From assembly GCA_030837265.1 (NCBI GenBank), contig JAUPKV010000485.1, positions 1 through 6,560 on the forward strand: DNA of 6,560 nt, read 5' to 3'. The translations under genes were made by a program, and so were the position numbers. The stretch comes from Methanobacteriota archaeon. Its GTDB lineage: Archaea; Halobacteriota; Methanosarcinia; Methanosarcinales; Methanosarcinaceae. The notes under the pieces were generated by a model that saw only the letters and a program-made list of their open reading frames with translations, was not told where the DNA came from and did no database searches. Shown one piece after another: positions 1-5,349 of the stretch; position 1 is the first letter of the stretch, and every line of letters starts with the position of its first letter.

Positions 1-210
1 AATGGTTTTTAAAAGTGGGATTAGTTCATCCATTTATTGCAATCTAAATGTAGGATAAACCGCTGGAAGCTAGAAATAGCTGAATTTAATAGTGCAGGAG
101 GCAGAGGGCTTGCAGGCGGGAAATGGTATATGGTGGGTGTTGCTTCCGATAAGTACTGACATGCAAACATCAAATTATTCTGCCGCTTTTCCTTCTTTTT
201 TGCCAGTGAC

Positions 211-245
211 CGCCCGATATCTGCTCACAGGTGAGCATTCGGGCG
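211..245. repeat. Strong two-part hairpin
   Basis: An outer 7-bp stem (CGCCCGA at 211-217 with TCGGGCG at 239-245) encloses an inner 7-bp stem (TGCTCAC at 222-228 with GTGAGCA at 231-237). They are separated by an asymmetric internal loop (TATC against a single T), and the tip is a two-base AG that would open to a slightly larger loop in RNA. The run of G/C pairs is striking in this AT-rich spacer. There is no T-tract directly after it on the plus strand, but reading the minus strand an A/T-rich purine tract follows. It could be part of a structured RNA or a recombination or binding palindrome. The pairing is seen directly; the role is unknown. Confidence 0.6.
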
Positions 246-358
246 TTGAGGAAGTTTTAGTGTTCTGCATTGAAGTTGTAACCCTTTTAGGATAGATTCA
301 TATACTAACAACAATTCCAAAAGAATGTTTTTCTTATCGCAGGTTTCTTTAAGAAATT

Positions 359-371
359 CTATATATAATAG
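359..371 (+). promoter_or_regulatory. Candidate TATA box for the DUF1275 gene
   Basis: CTATATATAATAG is a good archaeal TATA-like element inside a roughly 70-bp region that is almost pure A/T. Several other TATA-like matches lie between 385 and 420, so which one is used cannot be decided by eye. Use of this one would give a leader of roughly 80 nt before the start codon at 477. Confidence 0.35.
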
Positions 372-476
372 AATATACTATAACCTACTAAATATAAAAT
401 ACTAACTATAATTATACTAAATCTAATTATGAGATGGGCCCTTCTCTATTTCCGGGGTCTTTGAATTTTAAGTGAT

Positions 477-1196
477 ATGATGCAAATGCAAAAAAACGAA
501 GAAAAAATACGTGTACATAATTTAACCTCCGAATCTGTGAAACTTGGGATACTTCTTGCAATTGTTGGGGGATTTCTGGATGCTTATACATTTGTAGGAA
601 GAGGCGGAGTTTTTGCCAATGCTCAAACCGGAAATGTCGTGTTAATGGGTATAGAAGCTGCAACCGGAGATTGGAATCAAGCAGTGTTTCATGCTCTTCC
701 TATTCTGGCATTCATAATAGGTGTATTAGTTGCCGAGATAATAAAAAAGCCTTCACTGCGCTTATATGTGCCGGACTCTGAACGAGCGGTTTTAATTCTT
801 GAAACTGCAGTCCTGTTTGCCATAGGCTTCATACCCTACAATATACCTGATATCTTTGTAACTGTTGCCGTTTCGTTCGTTGCTTCAGTCCAGGTATGTT
901 CATTTCGCAAGCTGGTCGATTCTCCATATAATACAACTATGATCACAGGAAATTTACGGTCAGCTACACAGGAAGCTTATATTGCATTCACAAGAAAAGA
1001 CTATAAATCAGCTTTGCGAGCCATTCGATTTTCTACTATAAACCTTTCATTCGTATCAGGAGCTATTTTGGGTGGGTTGCTCACTTTATTTATTGGAGTT
1101 AAAGCAGTTTGGGGTGCCGTCTTTGTATTAATTTTCTCTATCGTTTTGTTCAGTGTAGACGAATTTAAGAGTATTAAGACGGCTGTTGAATCGTAA
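477..1196 (+). CDS. YoaK/DUF1275 family membrane protein
   Basis: A 239-aa integral membrane protein. It matches the YoaK (DUF1275) family, which is widespread in bacteria and found in some methanogens; its members have no established biochemical function, although a transport-like role is often guessed. The hallmark motifs are present: GGFLDAYTF at residues 31-39, followed by FANAQTGNVV at 46-55, and a second TGN-containing motif, NTTMITGNLR, at 152-161. The two TGN segments look like an internal duplication. Hydrophobic segments lie near residues 24-44, 70-90, 104-122, 126-143, 191-210 and 212-230, giving about six membrane spans and the length usual for the family. Start choice is uncertain: ATG codons occur at 477, 480 and 486, and the weak GTGAT just upstream suits 480 or 486 better than 477. 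It has its own spacers on both sides and is probably monocistronic. Confidence 0.88.
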   Translation: MMQMQKNEEKIRVHNLTSESVKLGILLAIVGGFLDAYTFVGRGGVFANAQTGNVVLMGIEAATGDWNQAVFHALPILAFIIGVLVAEIIKKPSLRLYVPDSERAVLILETAVLFAIGFIPYNIPDIFVTVAVSFVASVQVCSFRKLVDSPYNTTMITGNLRSATQEAYIAFTRKDYKSALRAIRFSTINLSFVSGAILGGLLTLFIGVKAVWGAVFVLIFSIVLFSVDEFKSIKTAVES

Positions 1197-1217
1197 ATGA
1201 TATTTTGATACTTTAGG

Positions 1218-1227
1218 TTATATATTA
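1218..1227 (+). promoter_or_regulatory. Candidate TATA box for rlmE
   Basis: TTATATATTA is a clear archaeal TATA-like element. Transcription starting about 25 nt downstream would begin near 1245-1252. That is after the in-frame TTG at 1241, so it supports translation from the ATG at 1298 with a leader of about 50 nt. Confidence 0.5.
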
Positions 1228-1297
1228 AGAACCTTTAGTATTGGCAGCGATGTGTATTGCACAAATTATATCAGCTTTCAGTGCAGGGAAGGTAACA

Positions 1298-2089
1298 ATG
1301 GCAAGAGACAGAAGAGATTATTATTATCATCAGGCAAAAGAGGAAGGATACCGGTCAAGGGCCTCTTTTAAGCTTAAACAGATTAATGAGAAACATAATG
1401 TTATCAAGCGAGGAGATTCGGTTGTCGATTTAGGCGCAGCTCCCGGAGGATGGCTGCAGGTTGCAAAAGAACTCTCCGGAGGCAAAGTCCTCGGTGTGGA
1501 CCTGCAAAGAATCGTACCTATCGAAGGAGTCGAAACAATCCAAGGCGACATAAACGCAGAATCGACAATAAAAAAGATTATTCAAGTTGTCGGGGCAAAA
1601 GGGGTCGATGTGGTGCTTTGTGATGCGGCTCCCAACCTGTCCGGAAACTGGTCATATGACCACGCACGCTCAATTGAGCTTGCAAGCTCGGCACTGGAAT
1701 GTGCAAAGAAGATTCTTAAACCTAAAGGAAATTTTGTGGTCAAAGTGTTCCAGGGAGATATGTATAACGACTACCTGGGCCGGATCAAGGAAAACTTTGT
1801 CCGAACAGCGGCTTATTCACCGAAAGCCTCCAGATCTCAGAGTGCGGAAATTTACGTTATCGGAAAGAAATTCCTTACGGCTCCTCTCCGCAAAGGAAAT
1901 GAATTCGTTGTTGATATTGAAAAACTAGGTTCGAATGGGGATGGGGCAGTTCTCATTGAAGGGTTCGTTGTCTTTGTAAAGGGTGTTGAACCCGGTGAAA
2001 AAGTCAGGATTAAAATTACCGACGTGAAGCCTAATTTCGCGTTCGCGGATGTTGTGGAAAGACTCGGAAAATCCGAAAATCCCGAGTAA
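1298..2089 (+). CDS. rlmE: 23S rRNA 2'-O-methyltransferase RlmE with TRAM domain
   Basis: A 263-aa cytoplasmic methyltransferase of the FtsJ/RrmJ family. Known members transfer a methyl group from S-adenosylmethionine to the 2'-OH of a 23S rRNA uridine in the peptidyl-transferase region (U2552 in E. coli). The SAM-binding loop DLGAAPGGW is at residues 44-52. The catalytic K-D-K-E set is complete: K25 in RASFKL, D109 in CDAAPN, K149 in VVKVFQG and E184 in QSAEIYV. Residues from about 200 to 258 form a C-terminal TRAM domain (VDIEKLGSNGDGAV near its start, then VEPGEKVRIKI), a small RNA-binding beta-barrel commonly fused to archaeal RlmE but absent from the bacterial enzyme. The ATG at 1298 is chosen over the in-frame TTG at 1241 because AGGGAAGGT (1285-1293) precedes it at good spacing and MARDRRDYYY is the expected N-terminus. 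It appears to be transcribed alone. Confidence 0.96.
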   Translation: MARDRRDYYYHQAKEEGYRSRASFKLKQINEKHNVIKRGDSVVDLGAAPGGWLQVAKELSGGKVLGVDLQRIVPIEGVETIQGDINAESTIKKIIQVVGAKGVDVVLCDAAPNLSGNWSYDHARSIELASSALECAKKILKPKGNFVVKVFQGDMYNDYLGRIKENFVRTAAYSPKASRSQSAEIYVIGKKFLTAPLRKGNEFVVDIEKLGSNGDGAVLIEGFVVFVKGVEPGEKVRIKITDVKPNFAFADVVERLGKSENPE

Positions 2090-2166
2090 TCACAACAGGA
2101 ATATAGAGATTTAGTTGATAAGAATTTTTATGATTAATAATGAAAAACATTATCCACGTAACAAGG

Positions 2167-2173
2167 TATATAA
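2167..2173 (+). promoter_or_regulatory. Candidate TATA box for the PHP gene
   Basis: TATATAA, preceded by ACAAGG as a possible BRE-like flank, would place transcription start near 2192-2200. The leader before the GTG at 2215 would then be about 15-25 nt, or about 50-60 nt before the alternative TTG at 2251. Confidence 0.45.
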
Positions 2174-2214
2174 CCAGGTAATTTAATAAATAACAGGGGG
2201 AAAAAATTAAAATT

Positions 2215-2898
2215 GTGGGAAATTTATCCAGTTTAAAATATGGTGATCTTTTGATTGATCTTCATACTCATACTATTTTCAGCGATGGGGAAATGGTTCC
2301 CAGCGAACTGATCAGGAGGGCGGTTATCCACGGCTACAAAGCTATTGCAATCACTGACCATGCCGATTACACCAATCTCGAACAGCTCATCGGAACTGCA
2401 AGAAAAGCAAAGTACCTTGAAAAAGAGTGGGATATCCGGATCCTGGCCGGAGTCGAACTGACTCACGTGCCTCCAAGAAAGATCGCCCCACTGGCTAAAA
2501 AAGCAAAAGACCTGGGTGCTGAAATTGTTATCGTGCATGGGGAAACTACTTCGGAGCCGGTTGAAGCCGGAACCAACGCAGTTTCCGCTACCTGCGAGTA
2601 TGTGGATATCCTGGCTCATCCAGGCCTGATTACGGAAGAAGACGCCAGGGCTGCAGCTGAGAACGATGTCTGCCTTGAGATAACTGCCAGAAACGGTCAC
2701 AACAGGACTAACGGCCATGTTTCGAAGCTTGCTCTGGAAGTCGGAGCTACTCTTCTGCTAAACACTGACACACATAAGCCGGAGAACCTGATCACAAAAG
2801 AAAGCGCCCTGAAAATTGCGATGGGGGCAGGGCTTACTGAGTCCGCAGCAAAAGAAGTGTTTAAAGCATCTGCAAAGAAAGTAGCAGAAATTGTTTGA
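2215..2898 (+). CDS. PHP-domain metal-dependent phosphoesterase-like protein
   Basis: A 227-aa stand-alone PHP (polymerase and histidinol phosphatase) domain, a TIM-barrel-like hydrolase fold that binds up to three metal ions and usually cleaves phosphoesters. Nearly all expected metal ligands are visible: H17 and H19 in DLHTHT, D24, H49 in ITDHAD, E81 in GVEL, H108 in IVHGE, H135 in LAHPG, and D185 and H187 in NTDTHKPE. The single-domain length fits the short archaeal members often labelled histidinol-phosphatase-like. The substrate is unknown: there is no histidine biosynthesis gene in the window, so a hisK-type role is not supported by context. The start is open: GTG 2215 follows CAGGGGG at a long 14-nt gap, whereas TTG 2251 (residue 13) directly follows an excellent GGTGATC and sits just before the conserved motif. 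A short T-run at 2946-2950 downstream could terminate transcription. Confidence 0.9.
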   Translation: MGNLSSLKYGDLLIDLHTHTIFSDGEMVPSELIRRAVIHGYKAIAITDHADYTNLEQLIGTARKAKYLEKEWDIRILAGVELTHVPPRKIAPLAKKAKDLGAEIVIVHGETTSEPVEAGTNAVSATCEYVDILAHPGLITEEDARAAAENDVCLEITARNGHNRTNGHVSKLALEVGATLLLNTDTHKPENLITKESALKIAMGAGLTESAAKEVFKASAKKVAEIV

Positions 2899-2973
2899 TA
2901 TCCGATAGTTTTAATCTATTTAGTTTATTACAGAAGCAAAATACATTTTTAATTTATCCAATGTCATTTACAA

Positions 2974-3360
2974 TTAAGACTCTCTAACGATACCAACAAA
3001 TGATTCTAGCCAATCATATATCTCTTTAACGTAAATATTCCATTCATCTGAAGTAGGCTGAATATCGAAGTCCATCGACTTCAACACCAATAAATTTTTT
3101 CCCTTTAGCATCATGAAGATTATAAGTATAATATTTCACGTTAAAAATAAAATTATCAAGAGTTTCTTGATTACTAATTAGAAACAGATTTTAGGCACAA
3201 AGTTATTATTAAATTTTTCAGTAATATAGGCCTGACGTAACTGATACAATTTAAAAACTAAATCCTGAAAACAAAAGACATCTTTTAAAGATAGTCCACT
3301 GGGATAGTTCATATAAGTATTTATTGCTTGACTATAGTATAAAGTGAAACATTTCCGACA
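2974..3360 (-). pseudogene. Frameshifted remnant of an unrecognised gene
   Basis: On the minus strand a protein-like reading continues through two frame changes. Segment A (3360 to 3181) gives 60 open codons, including CRKCFTLYYSQAINTYMNY and LKDVFCFQDLVFKLYQLRQA, and ends at TAA 3178-3180. Segment B, in another frame from about 3187 to 3065, gives LISNQETLDNFIFNVKYY and HDAKGKKFIGVEVDG. Segment C returns to the first frame from about 3075 and gives DIQPTSDEWNIYVKEIYDWL and ESFVGIVRES, ending at TAA 2974-2976. The residue make-up (Trp, Tyr, charged helix-like segments) looks like real protein in each segment and in no other frame. Stops lie just upstream of 3360, so the 5' end is also lost or damaged. 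I do not recognise the family. It converges on the PHP gene. Sequencing error could mimic one shift, but two shifts and a lost start favour decay. Confidence 0.55.
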
Positions 3361-3379
3361 AAAATTAGACTAAAAGCTT

Positions 3380-3467
3380 CTAGTGTCGAGTCAAGCCTCA
3401 AAGGTTAAATTATTCTGAGTGATCTTATTCTATTTTATACGACATTTTACTGTTGATTCGACACTAG
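3380..3467. repeat. 88-bp unit with 15-bp terminal inverted repeats (MITE-like)
   Basis: CTAGTGTCGAGTCAA at 3380-3394 is the inverted copy of TTGATTCGACACTAG at 3453-3467, with one mismatch in 15. The 58 bp between them is AT-rich and noncoding. Both outer ends are CTAG, and TAAAAG occurs close to each end (3371-3376 and 3474-3479), though not at equal distance, so it is not a clean target duplication. The size and layout fit a miniature inverted-repeat element or the abutted ends of a deleted insertion sequence, next to a pseudogene. The repeats are seen directly; mobility is inferred. Confidence 0.5.
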
Positions 3468-3604
3468 TTGTATTAAAAGGAAATACATGTTCTTTTATAA
3501 AACCGGGTTGAGATTAATTACTGGATACTACTAAAGCTTAATATATCTCACATTTCGAACCCCTGCCAATTTGAGATAATTTCTCCTAAATTTTGGATAT
3601 TTAA
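3468..3604. other. Spacer with no supported gene
   Basis: AT-rich sequence without an open frame of note. It contains only a 7-bp inverted repeat (TATCTCA at 3544-3550 and TGAGATA at 3572-3578) around the C-rich TTCGAACCCC. I see no promoter or gene that can be defended. Confidence 0.4.
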
Positions 3605-3790
3605 TTAGTACTGGGATTCACAACCCTTGACAATGCCTATACTATTTATTCTTATTACTTTAAAAGCTGCCTGGCATCCAAACCATTCATACATCATACC
3701 GCACTTACTTCTTAAGTATGATTCATCTCCAAAGAAATATCCGATTTGTCCACTACATGAATAATGTTCTTTGTTCACGTAATTTCTCAA
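3605..3790 (-). CDS. Short hypothetical ORF, possibly a gene fragment
   Basis: A 61-codon minus-strand frame starting at TTG 3790 and lying 20 bp after the 75-aa gene on the same strand. No family is recognised. The part from GYFFGDESYLRSKCG through MMYEWFGCQAAFKVI is protein-like, with four cysteines (residues 12, 30, 39 and 57) and many aromatics. No good ribosome binding site precedes the TTG, and an in-frame TAA lies 21 bp upstream of it. It may be a real small protein translated by coupling, a fragment of a larger decayed gene, or chance. The surrounding pseudogenes make a remnant quite possible. Confidence 0.28.
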   Translation of the reverse strand: MRNYVNKEHYSCSGQIGYFFGDESYLRSKCGMMYEWFGCQAAFKVIRINSIGIVKGCESQY

Positions 3791-3810
3791 TATCTTAACT
3801 TTCTTTTATT

Positions 3811-4038
3811 TCATCTGGATTCCATTTTCCTGGTTTTCTCCAGGTCTTCAATCACATTTTTCTCTAACTGTTTGATTTCATATGATGTAAGCACTCCAGT
3901 CCATTCCGCCATTAAAGATGCTCCCTGATATCTGCCATCATTCAACTCCCTAACATATATGTCCTCTACTGGAGTTGTCAACCATGTGTAATACAAATAT
4001 TTTAATTCTTCTGCTATGGATTCCTTGTCTCGTGTCAT
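3811..4038 (-). CDS. Small hypothetical protein, 75 aa
   Basis: A soluble, acidic, mostly helical protein of 75 aa with no recognised family, signal peptide or membrane span. Visible features are a helix-like N-terminus (SIAEELKYLYYTWL at 7-20), a central DGRYQGASLMAEWTG segment at 34-48, and a charged helical tail (EIKQLEKNVIEDLEKTR at 54-70). Start ATG 4038 has only a weak purine-rich stretch before it, but a TATA-like element at 4071-4080 would place transcription start within about 15 nt of the ATG, so a very short or leaderless mRNA is plausible. Another frame at the 3' end also reads well (see the finding on the alternative C-terminus), so the true C-terminus may be longer or the gene slightly damaged. 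Coding is likely from composition; function is unknown. Confidence 0.55.
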   Translation of the reverse strand: MTRDKESIAEELKYLYYTWLTTPVEDIYVRELNDGRYQGASLMAEWTGVLTSYEIKQLEKNVIEDLEKTRKMESR

Positions 4039-4070
4039 AGTTTATTCTCTGTAAAAAATATGCGAATATT

Positions 4071-4080
4071 CTATAAATAT
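4071..4080 (-). promoter_or_regulatory. Candidate TATA box for the 75-aa gene
   Basis: Read on the minus strand this is ATATTTATAG, a TATA-like element centred about 37 bp before the ATG at 4038. It predicts a transcript with a leader of only about 8-15 nt. Confidence 0.35.
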
Positions 4081-4259
4081 GTAAGTACAAGATACTCCCC
4101 AATCGCTTATTTAAAAAACGCAAGTGTTAAGACTCAAAATAAAGAAATGTATCAGATAGAATAAGTGTTTTTGAGCTACCCAGTGAAAAAAATAATTTTG
4201 ATTAGAAAATGGTTTTAATGATCGACATTTTTGAAATTAGCGCGGTGTCAAGGATTCTT

Positions 4260-4516
4260 ATGGGTGCTCCTTACATTAAACCTTCTTACAAACTAAATGA
4301 GTTTAACTGCCCTTATTGTAGCACCTATTTGCCTCAATCATGGTTTAGGGTCATGCACGACCCTGTCGATGATGAACGTATTTTACCTTCATTTAATAAT
4401 AATCTGCAGACTGATGCAGAAATGTAAAAAACATATCATTTAGTAAATGCAGTTTCTGTAGAAAATACGCTATTTGGATCAGATATATGTACTTTTGTCC
4501 TCTTAGTAAGGAGTAA
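4260..4516 (+). pseudogene. Truncated, frameshifted zinc-ribbon N-terminus of a DUF4145-like protein
   Basis: From ATG 4260, preceded by AAGGA, the frame gives MGAPYIKPSYKLNEFNCPYC and then STYLPQSWFRV. The FNCPxC-xxY-x-QxW pattern matches the start of proteins that carry an N-terminal zinc ribbon before a DUF4145 region. The frame ends at TAA 4425-4427. In a different frame, from about 4418 to 4516, the sequence reads NISFSKCSFCRKYAIWI and then YFCPLSKE before a stop. That matches the second half of the same ribbon (CSxCxKYxIWI), where intact members continue with a line like MIYPLSS. The two CxxC pairs are therefore split across frames and the rest of the protein is missing. The match to the family is from memory of its motifs, not a search. 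The frame is also open upstream from ATG 4209, but those residues lack the family pattern. Confidence 0.6.
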
Positions 4517-4520
4517 CCTT

Positions 4521-4550
4521 AAAAGATAGTAAAAGATAGTAAAAGATAGT
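4521..4550. repeat. Three perfect tandem 10-bp repeats
   Basis: AAAAGATAGT occurs three times head to tail at 4521-4530, 4531-4540 and 4541-4550, followed by a degenerate fourth unit (GAAATATACT). It lies immediately after the DUF4145-like remnant and 11 bp before the long hairpin. It could be a slippage-prone simple repeat or a set of iterated binding sites. Confidence 0.85.
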
Positions 4551-4561
4551 GAAATATACTA

Positions 4562-4604
4562 AACTGAAACATTATGTAACCTATACTTACATAACATTTC
4601 AGTT
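4562..4604 (-). repeat. Long 18-bp hairpin
   Basis: AACTGAAACATTATGTAA (4562-4579) and TTACATAACATTTCAGTT (4587-4604) are inverted copies with two adjacent mismatches and a 7-nt loop. On the minus strand the two mismatches become G.U pairs, so a minus-strand RNA would fold into an unbroken 18-bp stem, while a plus-strand RNA would have two C-A mismatches. The hairpin sits 35 bp downstream of the stop of the 56-aa minus-strand gene and may form the 3' end of its transcript, although no clean U-tract follows. A small inverted-repeat element is the alternative. Confidence 0.6.
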
Positions 4605-4639
4605 CTTTTCAACTAAATCCCTAACTGTATGCTTTCCGG

Positions 4640-4810
4640 TTAATACCGGACAGGGTTTGAACCATACCTTGAGCCCTTTCTTTTTTCATCTTCTACTTTT
4701 ATTTTATGCCACCCGGAGGGATGTGCTTTGTAATTCATTACCTGTTTTACAACATAAGCTAACCCTGCGGATGCCACGATCAAACCCATAATTTTGACAC
4801 TTTTATACAC
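4640..4810 (-). CDS. Small single-span membrane protein, 56 aa
   Basis: A minus-strand GTG-initiated frame (GTG at 4810-4808, TAA at 4642-4640). The ribosome binding site GGGGTGAT (4814-4821) sits 7 nt before the start by its G-core and is the best in this part of the window. The protein begins MYKSVKIMGLIVASAGLAYV: a short basic N-terminus, one hydrophobic helix at about residues 7-21, then a strongly basic, Trp/Tyr/Pro-containing tail (HPSGWHKIKVEDEKRKG at about 30-46, ending SNPVRY). A topology with the basic tail inside the cell is likely. The family is not recognised. The stop codon lies within a perfect 16-bp palindrome (TCCGGT-TAAT-ACCGGA, 4635-4650). Local GC rises over this frame relative to its surroundings, which supports coding. 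A plus-strand frame overlapping it (4549-4791) is judged a shadow. Confidence 0.65.
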   Translation of the reverse strand: MYKSVKIMGLIVASAGLAYVVKQVMNYKAHPSGWHKIKVEDEKRKGSRYGSNPVRY

Positions 4811-4941
4811 AAAATCACCCCACCATATATTGTATGTTATTGTTTATGAAGATACGCAAACAATAAGACGCTTATGTTTTTTCCTGGTATATTGCATTTT
4901 AAAAGAGTATGCGTCTGCTCTCATGTGAGATGAAAGGCCAA
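4811..4941 (-). other. Leader and promoter region of the 56-aa gene
   Basis: This 131-bp spacer separates two minus-strand genes. It contains an inverted repeat (ATTGTTT at 4839-4845 with AAACAAT at 4858-4864) and, beside it, a small ATAAG-ACG-CTTAT palindrome at about 4864-4876. On the minus strand there is a TATA-like ATATAT at about 4825-4830, too close to the start to act as its TATA box, and TTTTAAAATG near 4898-4904. The paired elements could fold the leader or bind a regulator. No gene is seen. Confidence 0.35.
4814..4821 (-). promoter_or_regulatory. Strong ribosome binding site
   Basis: GGGGTGAT on the minus strand matches the extended anti-Shine-Dalgarno region of archaeal 16S rRNA (complement of ATCACCTCC) and fixes the GTG at 4810 as the start of the 56-aa protein. 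It is the main evidence that this short frame is translated. Confidence 0.7.
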
Positions 4942-5250
4942 TTAGAGCCTGAAGACATAGTCATCCAAAGCTTTGTTAAAATCGGCGTCCAAAATCTGAT
5001 GCATCATAGATGGATGATGCTTTAACTTAAAACTAAACTCGACTTTCTCATCCTTAATTTCAGAATTAGCATCGATTATTTTTATTTCGCCGTTTTTGTA
5101 GAAATTTATTTTAAAGTATCCACGATTGTTTCGTACATGCTGGATTATTTTCTCGCGGTTCTTTGCATACATTTGTCTGGCTGTTTTCTCAGGTAACACA
5201 CTAATTAGGATATTTAAGATGATATATATACTTGTTTGAGATTTCAGCAT
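4942..5250 (-). CDS. Hypothetical protein with hydrophobic N-terminus, 102 aa
   Basis: A 102-aa protein of unknown family. Residues 7-19 (SIYIILNILISVL) are hydrophobic and could be a membrane anchor or an uncleaved signal. Then comes a basic helical stretch (EKTARQMYAKNREKIIQHVR at about 21-40), a beta-rich middle (GYFKINFYKNGEIKIID at about 44-60; KVEFSFKL further on) and a tail with LKHHPSMMHQILDADFNKAL. The composition is protein-like throughout. No Shine-Dalgarno precedes ATG 5250, but a TTTTTAAAAT element at 5275-5284 would set transcription start almost at the ATG, so a leaderless mRNA is likely. It lies 99 bp after the 152-aa gene on the same strand; both have hydrophobic N-termini and may share a location in the envelope, but the separate promoter argues against a strict operon. 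Confidence 0.62.
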   Translation of the reverse strand: MLKSQTSIYIILNILISVLPEKTARQMYAKNREKIIQHVRNNRGYFKINFYKNGEIKIIDANSEIKDEKVEFSFKLKHHPSMMHQILDADFNKALDDYVFRL

Positions 5251-5274
5251 TTCTGAATATCGTTCCGGAACACA

Positions 5275-5284
5275 TTTTTAAAAT
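5275..5284 (-). promoter_or_regulatory. Candidate TATA box for the 102-aa gene
   Basis: On the minus strand this is ATTTTAAAAA, centred about 30 bp before ATG 5250. It predicts a transcript start within a few bases of the ATG, consistent with leaderless translation given the lack of a ribosome binding site there. Confidence 0.4.
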
Positions 5285-5349
5285 GAAAGCGTGATCAATA
5301 AAGGTTATTAGAAAATATGGGGTTGTTTGTTATTTGAAGAGAATCACAG

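Larger units (their letters stand above)
1..476. other. Long spacer with a GC-rich island
   Basis: No convincing gene is seen in this 476-bp stretch. Positions 92-295 are clearly more GC-rich than the AT-rich sequence on both sides and contain the strong hairpin at 211-245. A 67-codon GTG-initiated frame is open there, but its translation has no recognisable motif and reads as low-quality protein. In an AT-rich archaeal spacer, a GC-rich island with strong secondary structure can mark a structured RNA or the eroded end of an old gene; I cannot tell which. From about 355 to 425 the sequence is extremely AT-rich and looks like the promoter zone of the following gene. Confidence 0.5.

Noticed and set aside
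68..81. AGCTAGAAATAGCT hairpin resembling the tetraloop of an engineered single-guide RNA
   Set aside because: Only the short stem and GAAA loop match; the flanking repeat/anti-repeat sequence and any Cas gene are absent, so it is a chance GNRA hairpin.
92..295. 67-codon GTG-initiated frame on the plus strand
   Set aside because: No motif, odd composition, and it runs across a strong hairpin; more likely noncoding or a remnant.
1587..1928. 113-codon plus-strand frame
   Set aside because: It lies inside rlmE in another frame, where the catalytic motifs of RlmE are intact.
2233..2718. 161-codon minus-strand frame
   Set aside because: It lies antisense to the PHP gene, whose motifs are unmistakable; a shadow frame.
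3544..3578. Possible tRNA T-arm (GGGGTTCGAAA on the minus strand)
   Set aside because: The five bases on either side of the TTCGAAA loop do not pair, and no acceptor, D or anticodon arm can be drawn.
4521..4550. Short repeats considered as a CRISPR array
   Set aside because: The units are 10 bp and directly abutting with no spacers; no cas genes are present.
4549..4791. 80-codon plus-strand frame
   Set aside because: It runs through the hairpin and antisense to the 56-aa gene, and its Phe/Leu/Ser/Thr-rich translation is typical of a shadow.
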